NCBI GenBank assembly: GCA_023078685.1
Contig: JALGAS010000003.1
Coordinates: 496,001-560,000, forward strand
Source of the DNA: Neopestalotiopsis rosae
Taxonomy: Eukaryota > Ascomycota > Sordariomycetes > Amphisphaeriales > Sporocadaceae
Direction of reading: 5' to 3'
Length of the DNA stretch: 64,000 nucleotides
Shown piece after piece: positions 22,779-34,755 of the stretch (positions are counted from its first letter, which is position 1; each line of letters opens with the position of its first letter). The notes under the pieces are model-generated. The model had not been told where the DNA came from, did not search any database, and was given only the letters and a program-made list of their open reading frames with translations. A program made the position numbers and the translations under genes.

Positions 22779-25700
22779 CCCCAAATTTTTATTCCCTTCT
22801 CCTTTTCTTCTCTCTTGGTGAACTCTATTTTACTCTCTGCTGCTGTCATTCGAAAGATACTGCGTTCTGGAGCGCGTGCTTGTCCGCACGAAAGACGAGC
22901 CGTTCTCCTTGGTGTGACCTGTGCTCGTTACTATTGTCAAAATCCAGCGGTCTCTCCGGGGGCTCACCACACTCTCAGGGCTCTTTGGGGAATTTCTGAG
23001 ACAAGTACTCACTTGTCTCGTGCCTCGTTGAACCGCTTTGAGGGGCTGGCAGGATCTCTCGGGTGATTTGCTAGATCCCACGTGTGACTGACTGACGGGC
23101 TGAATCCCGCGAGGACAAGACGGTGTACTCTCTGCGTGTCTACCCCTGACTTTAGCTTAGCTCAGCTTTCCTTTTACTTCTTTTCCTCCTTCGGTAACCC
23201 CTTTGTGTTAGACTTTGTGGGTTGGGGGATTTGCAACCTAAAGTTTGACTCGAACCTTAGCGATGGGCGTTTTGGCGTCGTCTTTCCTTTGCAGAGCCTG
23301 CCTTTGCCTGCCTGCATTCTTTCTACTGTACATGTTTGCTTTCGCTTTCATGCCACCACCTTTTGCACCTGCATCCATCACTTCTCAACTTTCTTATCTT
23401 GTCAATCAGTGGTACAAGACAGATCGAAGAATGCTACTCGGGAGCTTGATTCTACACTTGCCCTGGCACCCGCTGCCGCTGGCCGAAAGAGGAAATCCAA
23501 AATGCGTGTGTGTACCTTCCTATAGGCAAGCCCGCGTGCTTGCTGGATCTAGACAAAAACAATGACTTCAAGTGACACATTCGGTTGCACCAAGTCCCCA
23601 GCCATTAGCCAATCTACAGAAAGAAGGAGGAGCTTGCTTTTTTGTTCATGGCTCTCTCGATATATATGTAGCGCCGAAAAGCCCACCGACGAACGGGCTT
23701 GACAGGAGGAGACGCGGGCTGTGGTACAGGAACTCGTATCACTAATCATTAGGAGGGGGAAAAAAAGAATGAATTCTCGTTTTCTTTTCTTTTTCTTCCG
23801 ATTTTTCTCTACTGTATCGCCAGAGTCTAAATAGTTTCTTTCCATGAGGCGCTTTCCATTGCTTCCTGGTGTTCTTGTCGTTGCAGTGATTACTCGACTG
23901 TCCAACAACGCCAAGGCGTGTATTTTACAAACTCTCGGGTTAACTCGTGTACAACAGATGGGAATACGAACATGTATTGACAAACAATATTTCAAAGCCC
24001 AACACTTGATTAGAAATAGAGAGAAAAGTCGGTGGAGAGGTGACTTTCTGAAAAAGCCCGTGATGAACATGTCATGCTGGTGAAGTGGCGGCTTGGCACC
24101 CGAAAGCCACATTAGAGACAACTGTCAGGAATAATAAAATATGAAAAGGCGTTTTTCTTTTTCTCGATATCAATGGCATCCCAGACGTTGATCAGTGGTT
24201 CGATCTCCTTTCCCCCGGATCTATCATTATGTACATGTTTCTCGGGAATATACGCAGAGCAAGAGGAGGCAAAAGAAGGCTAGGGAATCAGAACCCAAAA
24301 ATGTATGATCCAGCCGGGCCTCGGTCATGTCGTCGGCCAGAGTGGGACTCGTTGTTTTCAGTTGAGCGTGGAATCGGCCCTCGTGTTGTTGTTTCTGCAA
24401 ATATTGAAGAAACGGATCGTCTTGCAGAAAATCTAATGTTCTTGCCGTGTCACTGTGAAAACCGTGTTTTTTTTTTCTTCGGTGTGAATGGGCAAACACT
24501 ATCTTGGCTGAAACGTTTGAAGCTGTACGTGTCGAAATAGGTTATAGGAACTTAATTAGGCATCATCGCCAGTCTACATCATACGTTACTTTGTTTGCCA
24601 GTGTTCGACGCGTCGAACGGAGCCCTCGCCTTTCAAAAACTCTGAGCATGTTTCGTCACATCAATATGACACCGTGAATCGCGGTTTCCACTTATGTATC
24701 ACGTAAAGCTTTTGCTGGCAGTCAAGCTTGTCGTGATCCTCGGCGCTTTCAAAATCTCAGGTGATTAGGCTCGACATCCGGAGCTTCACATCACCCAGAA
24801 TCGCCCAACTCGTAACTCATCCCTAAGGATGCGTGGTCCGTCCAAGATTCAGTCAACACCTTCAAACATCAAAAAGTTTTCTCTCCAGCGGCACCTCCAA
24901 CCTTGTGACTGACATTTGAGGTGCGCGGCCCTCTGAAAAAATTCGGGTTATCGTACGAGATCTAACCGTGACTCGAGCACATCTCCCTAATCTCACTCTC
25001 GACGCTCCGATGGGAGCCCTCCGGCGTTTGAAAGCTCTGTTAAAGCCCGGGGTCAGTGTAGTCAAACCCGGATTCCAGATGGTCAAGGTTTTCGAGACGA
25101 AAAAAAGCATGAAAGAGTCAGAGGTCCGGCTCTCGGCCCAGCTCTTTTTGTTCTTCGGTGTGCAAAACTCTCGGTCTGAGCAAGCGTTCCTCTGACATTG
25201 TTGAGGTCTGATGGATTGGTTGGGGACAAAATGCGTTTGGCCCGGACGATGCTTTTCTGCGTTCATAGGCTGCCTTTGCTTGTTTTGTACGGGCGGCCTC
25301 CCAGGATGCTTTCTGGCAGCGAGGTGCATGATGGATGGGGTCCAGGGTAATCAATGCTGTTATTCACTACGTATTCAAAATGGATCGAGAGAACGGCGGA
25401 CAGAGCGCTCAGACTGTTATGGCTGGATTTTCTACTGGTAGAGCACAACAGCCCAGTGTCAGAGGTGATTATGAATATGAACTCAGTGTTAACTGTATAC
25501 ATTCATCTCCCGTGCTACGCAATTCATGTTCATCAATGGTATTGCCATGCCTTTACACTTCGCTGACACTAGATTGTAATCGGACTTCAGTGCAGAGGAG
25601 ACCCTGAATGAATCAGCTGGGAGCAGATAGCTTCAAGTCATCTTCGTCAGTGCATGTGGCGGGATGAAAGTGGCGAGGACTGGACATGGAATAATCATGA

Positions 25701-25974
25701 CAAGTGATGAGAATTGTCACAGGAACCAGCCATTAACAAGCTCATCATAAATCGGATTCATCTGGCATATCATAGACTGTAACTACAAGTACTGGCTCGT
25801 GCTACTTCGTCCGTCAGCAAGAATGCTGCCTTCACAACCCTTGGATTCCTCATTGCTTGCTCTTCGTCCATCTGGTATTCCACAGATGTCATGTGTCGTC
25901 GCAGCTTTTCCCACACGGCCTTTTCAAGCCCGATAGTTGTACAAAATGTCCTCATTAATTATGGCTAGTTCAAC

Positions 25975-27135
25975 CTAGACTCTCAGCTTCGTAGAGTTGG
26001 TGGCGGCGTCGGCGCAGGCGAGTGTGATGCCAGCAGCCTTGACGGCCGCACCAATTTCAATATTGAGGCTGACGTTGAAAGCGGACAGGGCGTTTGCAAG
26101 CCATGGAATAGACTGGCCATTGTTCACCACCGAATCGCCCGTAATCTCAAAGGGAAGAACACCGCCGTTCTCGCAGTAAGGTCTTTGCATAAGCGCGTTG
26201 ACAATCACCAGCTGAGATATGTCTCCTTGGATAGGAAATTCGTTGTCACCGGGTTGGAGAACCATGTTGGTAATGTTCGTGACGCCAATCTTGGTGTTGT
26301 TGAAATAGGTGCTGAAGGAAGTGTTGCCCTATCAAACACGACTATTAGTTACTGACAGTATAACACAGATCATAGAGCACGTTTCACACTCACCACTTCG
26401 ACACTCCATATAGTGGGGTTTGGAATCATGGCCGTCGCATTAAAGTTCTTTGTCTGGGTCAATCCCACCGTTGGGTCGGTGACACTGATGCCAGCAAATG
26501 ACTGGAATCCAGCGAAAGCAATGTCCTTGGAGAATGTAATGGGATAATCACGGGCGATTCCAGAAACACGGACTGTGGTACTGCCATTGACCCGAACATT
26601 GACTGTATCATTCGTGAGTAGTCTCTGGTTGAACGTGGTGAGCTGGTCGAGGTGGTCGACGGTGATGGGCTGGCTGATATTAACAGTTGACACAGCATCG
26701 GAAGTTGTCTCGGGAAACTCCAGCGAGGTGAAGGCAACAGGACCATCAGTATCCAACAGCCACATGGTTCCATTGAAGCCGGCTATCGTGGCATGTGTGC
26801 TGCCGTCGGTGGTTATAGTAGAGTTGATGGCCAAGTTGAAGGAGCCTGGTTCCGTCTCGGTGACGGCAACGCCATCGATGTTCAGTTGCGCATCGTTGAC
26901 CTTGGACTGGGCTATCTTTGGTACCGCGACGAGGATTCTACAGGGACGGTCAATTAAATCATATCCATCCACAAGGCATATATTGCAGGTATGCCACCAT
27001 GAGAGTCACTTACATGCAAGGAACAACAATGACGACAATGACGACCAATACCAACAGATACACCCACCAAAACTTCTTGCAATGGCCACGCTTGGCCTTA
27101 GAGCCACCCGCTGCTCCGTTCTTGTAGTCTGACAT
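25975..27135 (-). CDS. DUF3712 family single-pass membrane protein
   Basis: Exons 27135-27014, 26937-26394 and 26328-25975 on the minus strand give 339 residues, with introns of 76 and 65 bp. The N-terminus is short and basic (KAKRGHCKKFWW) and is followed by a strongly hydrophobic segment at about 24-46 (VYLLVLVVIVVIVV). This predicts a type II membrane protein with a large outside or lumenal domain. That domain is beta-rich, with many N-glycosylation sequons (NST, NGT, NIS, NDT, NNT), and matches the fungal DUF3712 family, which is distantly like LEA2/immunoglobulin-type folds. Introns fall in phase 2 and phase 0. Function is unknown; a cell-surface or vacuolar role is only inferred. A 61-codon ATG frame just downstream (25955-25770, minus) lies in its probable 3' UTR. 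Confidence 0.87.
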
Positions 27136-29481
27136 TCTGTCCACTGGCAGCTCAGAATAACACGTACGAAGTGTAGTTATTCGAGATCCGTGCCAAGTTG
27201 AAGGGACTTAGCGTCAGCGTCCGAGAGCTTTTGGTTGTCGACCTAGCGAGCACAAGACAAGCCGGGCGTGCCAATTACTGCGCGGTGGCTGAGGAAATAT
27301 AAAGGGGAGGACGAAGAAGGAATAAAAGAAGAAGCCTAGAAAACGAATGACACTAAAACGAGCGACTGAGAGGATAAAGGTTTCTTGTAAATGGTTGTCA
27401 AGATGCACGGCAGTTTCTATCACCGAACGGCCAAAGGAAAGAGGCTAGACACTGGCAACCAAGAGTGAGCTCATGACCAGACAGAAAGAAAGACAAGAGA
27501 AGATTTCGCGTCGAATAATCGTGATACGATTGTGATACACACCCACACCCATACACCCACTTTCTAGGTAAAAACCCGATCAGATGATATGAAAGAGCAC
27601 CTTTGATCGACTCTCTTGCTGTGCCGGGGCGAGGTTACCTCTTGCTCTTGGCCAAGTAGGCCTTGCCTCCAGTCCTTGCCCCAATCCAGATGCCAGGTGC
27701 ATAGTCGAAATTCGATGTTCGTAAACTTCCATGGAGCGGCGAGTAAAGGGCTCGGATGTAATTCCCAGTTGGGACGAGCCGAGATCATCCCCCGCAGAAC
27801 CGGATCGTCTTTGCCAGGGGGGTCCTATATAAGCCTCCGGGGTCCAAGGGCCAATCGAAATCTCCAGATGGCTCCTCCCGAGGCAAGATGGAGCAGCACA
27901 TGCCAGGAGGTCGCAAAGGACTGTGAAAGCAGTTTGTGAGTGTGTACTGTAATTCAAAGGCGGGAGCTGAGATGGGGTTCATGTTAGTAATGGAAATCAG
28001 TGCAACCTGCCAAACCGGTTCAAGTAGAGCTTCAATAGTTCTTTCCGTTTAGTCTGACTGTCTAGGCGGCAGCTACGATCGAAATGAACGCCGATCGCAC
28101 AACATTGCGTCAAAACACAGATAGATACCGGCCCGACCGCTATGAAGACAAAACCGACCCGTCTGTGGCTTCTCTGGTCTATTACAATTACATACCACGA
28201 TATACCAGAACAGTCAATTCATATTTACTCTACAAAACAAGGTTGAGATGTCATTTTTTGGCCGCGTGGGATCAGTATAACCAAAAGTCTAGAGGAGCCC
28301 TTTCCTTGATTCTACCCCGGATTTCTTTGGGTGTCTCCCCACACGCCAAGTGTCCCCTTCCCTTTCCCCCCATCTTTTCCGCCTATTCGCCCCTTCCCTT
28401 TCTCCATAACTCTCTTTCGTTTTAGGTACCTGGTCCCTGACCAAACCACTGACCATTTCTTATTTACCGAGTGGATCGATCATCGTCGGCATGTGAACAC
28501 ACAAATAATAAAAATTCATGGAGGCATTCGGCCGACTATGGAAACCTTGTCTTTTACTACTGTTGCGACTGTTCATGACACTAGAAGACACCAGAGAATA
28601 ATTGCCATTATTATTGTTTCGGCCTTTGCAACCTATTTCCTTTTCTGTACCTTTAAAACCATGGTTTCTTGGAGTTCTCCCACCTATTGCCAATCGACGA
28701 AGCCTGGGCGAGTAATCATGTGCTTTGCATTGGACTCTCTCTCTCTTTTTTCATGATAATTGCAATCATGCTTACCAGGTCAATTATACGGCCACCTGGG
28801 CCAGTCAGCCTAATAGTCTCAATGGTCCGCTTCCACCGGGACAAGGGTAAGAGTGGCACAGGCGAACCAGCGGCTAATCATCTAAACGAAAGCATGTGCG
28901 TTTCGCAACAGTTCCCCGAGATTTGCTGAAACAATGTAGATCTACGTACTACATAGACACCTTCGTCTTGCCTCGGTTCCTCTTGGTACGCCGCCAACAC
29001 CATGATGGGCTGTGAGAGAGACAAGAGCTAGACATATCGAGAGCCCTTCGAATCCTTCGGGTCTTGGTTTTTTACATCTCCATTGGAGATGCCAGCATGC
29101 AGGTATAACGGCAGGGACTCAAAAACTTGACCTGTCAACAGTGAGGAGCACGTAGCATCCGGATCGATAGGCGATCATGGTGGGATGCGTCGACCAGCTA
29201 TTGGCTACACCGGCAGCGATGCCGCGAGAGCCAGATATACGCCCATCGCAGAGCACGTGCACGCTTTCTTTACGACTATGAATGTTGCAACTGGCTATCT
29301 TCCTGATTCGATACCATCAGGAACACGAACAAGAACACGAAAGTAAACTTGTTTGCTCACTCGATATTCAGCTCAATTCATTGGACGTGTCAATCAGTTC
29401 TTACGCTACGCAAACATCTATACAGAAACGTTCTAGGTAGGCGTTGGCACGACGAGCTTTTCCCTTGCGCATTTGCTGTGT
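27136..29481. other. Intergenic, about 2.3 kb, no clear gene
   Basis: Upstream of the DUF3712 gene and downstream of the hydroxyacid dehydrogenase. A plus-strand frame at 28331-28756 contains a hydrophobic stretch, and an ATG at about 28538 would start a roughly 70-residue product with one possible membrane segment. There is no homology cue, so I do not call it. A CT-rich block lies at 28340-28425. Confidence 0.4.
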
Positions 29482-31212
29482 TTACAGTTTTGCTTTCGGG
29501 GCCCATAAGCCATTCTCCAGATTGGAGTCGCCGTCATAAATATCACGCTCAACCATGCGCGTGTTGATCTGCAGCAAGGCTCTGTCAGACTACGGCTCAC
29601 TCAATGCCATTGATGATGGGAATAAACTCACATGTTGTAAACCAAGTGACTTGACATCTGGGGCACCAAGAAGCCTCATGCAAGTTTCCATCTCAGCTTT
29701 GAGAACTGTACCGCGAGAGTTAGCCACTGTCAGAATCAATTTGTTCTCACTTATTTGACTTACTTTCAAACGTCCGCTCGACTCCAGCCTGACCACCAGC
29801 ACCCAAGCCAAACAGAGCGGCTCTGCCAATACCTACACCCTTGGCACCAAGACACAATGCCTTGACAATATCGGTTCCGCGCTTGATGCCGCCATCTACC
29901 CAAACCTCGATCTTCTTGAGCACGTCGGGACAGTACTTGCGGATCTCGAGTAGCGTGTGGATCGCAGGAGGTGCCGTGTCTAGAGCACGTCCTCCGTGGT
30001 TCGACAAGATGATGGCTTGAACTTGAGGCGCATACTTGGTCGCGATATAGGCGTCTTCGTGAGTCTGCAAGCCCTTGAGTACAATCGGCAGATTGGTGTG
30101 CTGAGCCAACCACGGCAGCGTCACTTTCCACGTCAAATCCGCTGCCGTGCCGAAGAAGAGTTGTTGACCAACACCGCCTCCACCCGGCCGGCTCGGCTCG
30201 TCGGATGTTTTTGCGGCGGCGGCCACGGGAGCAGCGTTGACGAAACTCTGCTTCTCGTCCAATTCTCTCTTGCCTGGCACCGGCGCATCCAAGGTCAATA
30301 TGATACACTTGATCCTATCTGACAGCTTGTTGATGCGCGCCAGCATGGCCTCGCTCTTTTTCCTGTCATTTTGCACGTATAATTGCCAGCCAAACATCTG
30401 CTCCGGCGCGGCATCTGCCACAATCTGCTCCGGCGTCATGGACGCATTATTGGAAATGATCTGCAGGGCACCAAACTTGCCCGCCGCCCGCGCGATACCG
30501 GCCTCGCCGTCGGGATGACCCAGCCTAGCCATGGCCGCTGGTGCCACGAAAAGTGGCAGTCCTACATTATGCCCCAGTAACGTCGTTGAAGAGTCGCATT
30601 TGACGCAATCTAAGAATACCCGCGGGCGGAGCAGGATATTTCTGTATACTTGGTTGTTGTAGCTCTTTGAAAACGTATCGTCGCTCGACGAAAAGTAATA
30701 CGCCCAGGCCTTGTGGGGCATCTTCTTGGTAGCCAGCGCCTCAAGCTCGTCAAGATTCAAGAGGCTCTCGAGCGGCGGGTCCACCTCTTGTTGCTTGGCT
30801 TCGGCGCTCTCTGGTGTTGTCGGCGTGGTGCTGACAATGGTCTGTGGATCAATCTTGCCTAGCTTGGCCTCGGGCTTGAGGTTCTCCTCGAGGATGCCCG
30901 GCGGGTGAATAGGGTCGTACTCCTCGGTAGCATCGCGACCGGCGAGCTGTAGAATCACCTTGGAGCCGCCCGGGTGCTCGTTGATGAAGTCTGTCACGTC
31001 GTAGACATGGCCGTATAGGATAACCCAGCAACTTTCGCGGGTGTTGTGTTTCGACACTGTCAGATGAGAAGACGGTAGGTTAGCCAATTGGAATCTTTGT
31101 ATGATCATGGAAACATTTGTTGCGATCTTCCGCAACTCAAAACCTCAATCGGCGAGGGCGACTATACCCTCAAATGAAAAGAGACTCGAGACATACCTTC
31201 TTCAGCACTCAT
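29482..31212 (-). CDS. Flavocytochrome b2-type FMN-dependent 2-hydroxyacid dehydrogenase with C-terminal AKL
   Basis: Exons 31212-31197, 31056-29764, 29705-29632 and 29568-29482 on the minus strand give 489 residues. The first exon is only 16 bp (MSAEE plus one base). A cytochrome b5 domain occupies about 6-80, with heme ligands in NEHPGGS and DPIHPPG. The FMN-binding barrel follows, with the flavin segment [16 protein letters not shown], a lysine in [12 protein letters not shown], the active-site base in SNHGGRALD and the phosphate loop [10 protein letters not shown]. This is the CYB2 L-lactate dehydrogenase architecture. No mitochondrial presequence precedes the heme domain, and the last residues are WAPKAKL, a canonical PTS1. 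Peroxisomal oxidation of L-lactate or another (S)-2-hydroxyacid is inferred; the substrate cannot be read from sequence. Confidence 0.92.
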
Positions 31213-32136
31213 TAACTTGTCTGCTGCCATCTTGCACACCCATTACCATTCAACTATACGCAAAAGTAGTTGTCGTTGGACAAGAAGAACACAAAGAACT
31301 AAATCAACAATTGATGAGAATCAAGAATGATCTCATTGGCAATTGCGATTTGGACTTTATCTAAAGGGAACCACATCTTTGGACCCGCACCAAGTTTCCA
31401 CTCTGCTTTCGGCGTGTTTTACCCCGCGAACTCGGCTGGGGCAGGAATTGATAGTGCTGCGCTTGGGCTGGTCGCTGTAGTGGTCCACGGATGGTTCTCG
31501 GGGTTCACTGAAGACTGGGTCGCGTCAAATCGGATAGACTCGGCGATCTGGACCGCATCTGGGCAGCGCTCAATTGGCCCCGAGGAAAATACTCCGCGAT
31601 CGGGTTCTAATTCCGAACTACAGTATATAGAAATTTATAATAGTTACCCCAGATTCATGATGTAGTAAGAAATCCATTCATCAATGCCGGGCATGCGAAT
31701 AAGGCTCGAGGGATTACAATTACTGGCAGTTTGCTCTAGTCGGTAGCTTTGGGCAATCTACGCTATGATTTGGTGTATGTGCACCGGGGCCCTCCCTTTG
31801 CCCATTATATCATTGGCAGACAGGGCATGTCTCCTTACATAGCCCACTTTGCCTCGATGTCATATAATACAATCCGAATCGTCGTGAAAGCAATATATAC
31901 CTGCAGGAGCCATGGCCGACCTTTCTCCGACTCCTTCTCCCTCTCTTCCCTGGCCACGCAGTTATAGGCATGTATCTCTAAACAAGTGGCACCTCAGTTG
32001 CAGGCTCAAGTAACATGGCATCTGATGCTATTTTGTACAGCTGCTGGGAAGACATGGCGCAAACAATAATACTCAGAATACGGCAGGCCAATGAACAAAC
32101 ACCATAATCTGGGCAGAGTGAAACCCAATGACCAAT
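31213..32136. other. Intergenic, about 0.9 kb
   Basis: Upstream of the hydroxyacid dehydrogenase and downstream of the Lys-rich protein gene. No gene-like content seen. Confidence 0.5.
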
Positions 32137-34755
32137 TCATAGATCAAGCATGCTTCTCCAGCGCCGTTTCTCCACCTCTAGAGCTGCGCGGTCATCTCGC
32201 GCGTTCCCAGGAAGATGCTGAAGCAGGCTTCGTGAAGATGGCGTTGATGATTGAGATGATCTCATGGGAGGAGTATCGAAGCGAATCTGCTGAGTATCCT
32301 GAGGTCCATTTGTTCTGCGTGGCTCAGTGCCGGCTCGTTCGAAACGAGCTGAGAGAGAGTCCCGTTGCTCTGCGCCCGAGATGGCCATTGCGTTGTACTT
32401 GGGCTTAAAGGCTGGATTTGAGTTGTACAGGCCCATAGGTCGAGGAATAGTTGTTGTGCTTAAGCCTGACCATTCCGACGAGGCGCGGGATCCTCGCTTC
32501 TGGTGCTTCTTCTTCAATGAGACAGAATCTGTAAAGGGATCGTCACTGGATCCCACGAATGGCCGAGTCTGATGGTCGGAGACCTTTTCTGGGCTTCTGA
32601 ACATTATGTCCTCCATCTTCGGCTGCTTAGGGCCGTTGATGCGTGTTGGCTCATCGTCACGGCCGACAGAACCTGCCCTCCAACGTGGCGGCGGCAAAGA
32701 TGGTGCTCTAGTTGAGGTGCTTAGACGTCTGACCTTTAACGTTTGCTGGGTTGGGGACTCTTCTGAAGCCGGTTCTGGAGGGCTCGCTTGAGCTCGTCGT
32801 GCAGAACGAAGACGGCTTGAGGAGCGTGTCTTTACGGAATTTCCGTTTGTCTTCTCCACATGACTTCCAGCAGTGCCGTTCGTCTTCTTCTCGTGAGATC
32901 CGGCAAGACGTTTACTTCTTCGAAGGGATCCCGGCGTGCCCAATGCCATGAGAGAAGCTGCAGGTTCGTCCTCGGACTGGCGTGTGATGTTCTCGTCCTG
33001 TGGTATGCCATTTGTACGTGCTCGACCCCGTTGCATCTTTGAAGACTTAGGTGAAGCTACGGGACTATCAGTCTTGGGGACTGCTTTGGAGTAAAGCGCT
33101 CCGCTCATGAATCGCGGATTATTCTCGTCTTCTTCAGTTACCCTTTTTCTTCTTCTTTTGGCAGCTCTTCCAGTAGGCGGTGATACGTCGTATACGATAT
33201 CAGAATCGTCCAGGAAAGGCTTCACAATCTGCAGAAGTTGCTCACGTCGTTCTTCCAACTCGCTTGCGTCAACTTCTTTGACCCGTGAGTCAGTGCCATT
33301 GAGCTTTAGTTTCTTTTTGGCACTGTCGTCTCCTTCCTCAGCCTTTCTCTTCCGAGTAGTCTGTTGAACAGGCTGAGCCGGAGATGGAACAACTTCGTAA
33401 GGGTCCTTCTCCTGCATAGAAGTGGTTTCGACTGGGCCAGGTTGGATATACGGTCCAAGATGAGCTCGAAAGGTTTCCAGCATTCTACGAAGTCGAAACT
33501 CATTTCTAATAGTCTGGACATTAGGTTCATCGGCAAGCCGAAGTGCTGCTTTTCCAAGTTCTTGTTCCACATCATCCAGAAACATCTCCTCGCATTTCTT
33601 AAGTTTCTTGTGTTTCTTGATGAGCTTCTTTACTGGCTTCCAAAGCTCATCAGTCTCGGGCTGTTTCGCTACTTCTTGTACCAGATCTCTGTCCAGCTCG
33701 TTGCGTAGGTTCAAGAGCTTGAAAAACTGTTCGCTGACCCACAACTCCCCGTGCTCCGAGGCGCTGTCGACGTTGCCAACAACTCCAGAAGGACGAAGCT
33801 CACGGCTGAGGCCAATCTTGTCAAGGTGTTCGAACAGATCCCTTATAAGCTCACGCTCGCCAGACTCAGACTTGGACTTGAAGTAGGGCTCGGGCTCTAC
33901 CTCTTCATTGGCTGCCGGAGATTGTCTTTGCGATGGCTGTAGCGCAGGGCTCTGGGAGTTCTTGATCGTGTCCGTGGCAGTGCCATCAATGGTGGGCTCG
34001 GCATGTGAAGCAGCCATTCGTCGCCTTGCCGCTCTCGTGATGGGGCGCCAAGGGCTCAGCTCTCCTTGGGTGATAGTGGCGCTCGGTTGAACGTTCTTTT
34101 GTGGAATGCTTGCTCGCGTTGATAGACCCGCTGATTCTGTTGCCTGAGCATGATGAGTGGTGGGGACACGGTGCTTTCGAAGATGCTTCTCGAATCGGAC
34201 CATCAGCTGCTGATAGAAGGCAACTTGGTCATTATCCTTAGGAGATTGCTGATTCAATTGATCGAATTCCTCTTTCAGCTCACGGAGAAACTCTTGCTCG
34301 TCATGTTCGAGTGCCTTTGAGTTGAGCAGATCCTTTTCATACTGCTCAAGTCCACTAGAATCCTTTTCCTTGGTAAAGCGAGCCAATTTCCTGCCAACAT
34401 GTTTTCGAAAGTTGATCATGTTTTGGCAACGATTGTTGACTTCTTGAAGGAGCACGGGTAGCTTCAAGAGTTGCTTTGTTGAGAGCATGTCGACTTTCCT
34501 CTGGGGTTTCTTCAGGCGTTGCTTCTTGGGTTTCTTCTGGCCCTTCCCAGATTTGGCTGAAGCATTCTCGGCAGTCTTCGAATGCTTTTCGTTTTCCGTC
34601 TTGCCATCTGACGGCGTCTCTTGCTTGACGACGGGCTGATCCGTGCTGTTAATGCTCTTAAGTTCGACATACTACGTCGTCTTGGGTGCATCGCCATTGC
34701 TCTTGATCTCCTGTTCGCGCGACGCACGCGACGCACGAGACTTCTTCTTGGCCAT
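32137..34755 (-). CDS. Lys/Ser-rich nuclear-looking protein of unknown function; in-frame TAG near the N-terminus
   Basis: From 34488 to 32137 there is a 783-residue frame without introns. The same frame runs upstream to an ATG at 34755 (MAKKKSRASRASREQEIKSN) with one interruption, a TAG at 34674-34672 (codon 28). The 61 codons between the TAG and Met34488 are free of stops and Lys rich (KSGKGQKKPKKQRLKKPQRK), so they look coding and nuclear. The TAG overlaps a GTATGT donor-like sequence, and an acceptor at 34646 would give a frame-preserving intron of only 27 nt. The body has a charged helical region (LWKPVKKLIKKHKKLKKCEEM) and a long disordered Ser/Arg-rich C-terminal half with several basic clusters. 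No domain is recognised. Initiation at 34488 is the conservative model. A nucleolar or chromatin role is inferred from composition only. Confidence 0.75.

Larger units (their letters stand above)
13052..25974. other. 12.9-kb interval without a supportable gene
   Basis: I see no frame with domain content, no exon chain with good splice sites and no convincing tRNA here. The longest frames are about 155 codons, in alternating directions and with no recognisable motifs. Several CT-rich blocks (about 17140-17260, 20980-21050, 22780-22850, 23160-23400) look like fungal leader or promoter sequence but lead into no clear coding region. Homopolymer tracts are listed separately. Possible contents are the long promoter or leader of the bHLH gene, which reads away from the interval, unannotated noncoding transcripts, or decayed sequence. 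Confidence 0.5.

Noticed and set aside
24862..25329. 155-codon minus frame, longest in the gene-free interval
   Set aside because: Arg/Pro-biased translation without domain or conserved-looking motif, and no splice-linked neighbours.
13052..25974. CACGTG E-boxes upstream of the bHLH gene as autoregulatory sites
   Set aside because: I saw three (near 17080, 22218 and 23080), about the number expected by chance in 12.9 kb.
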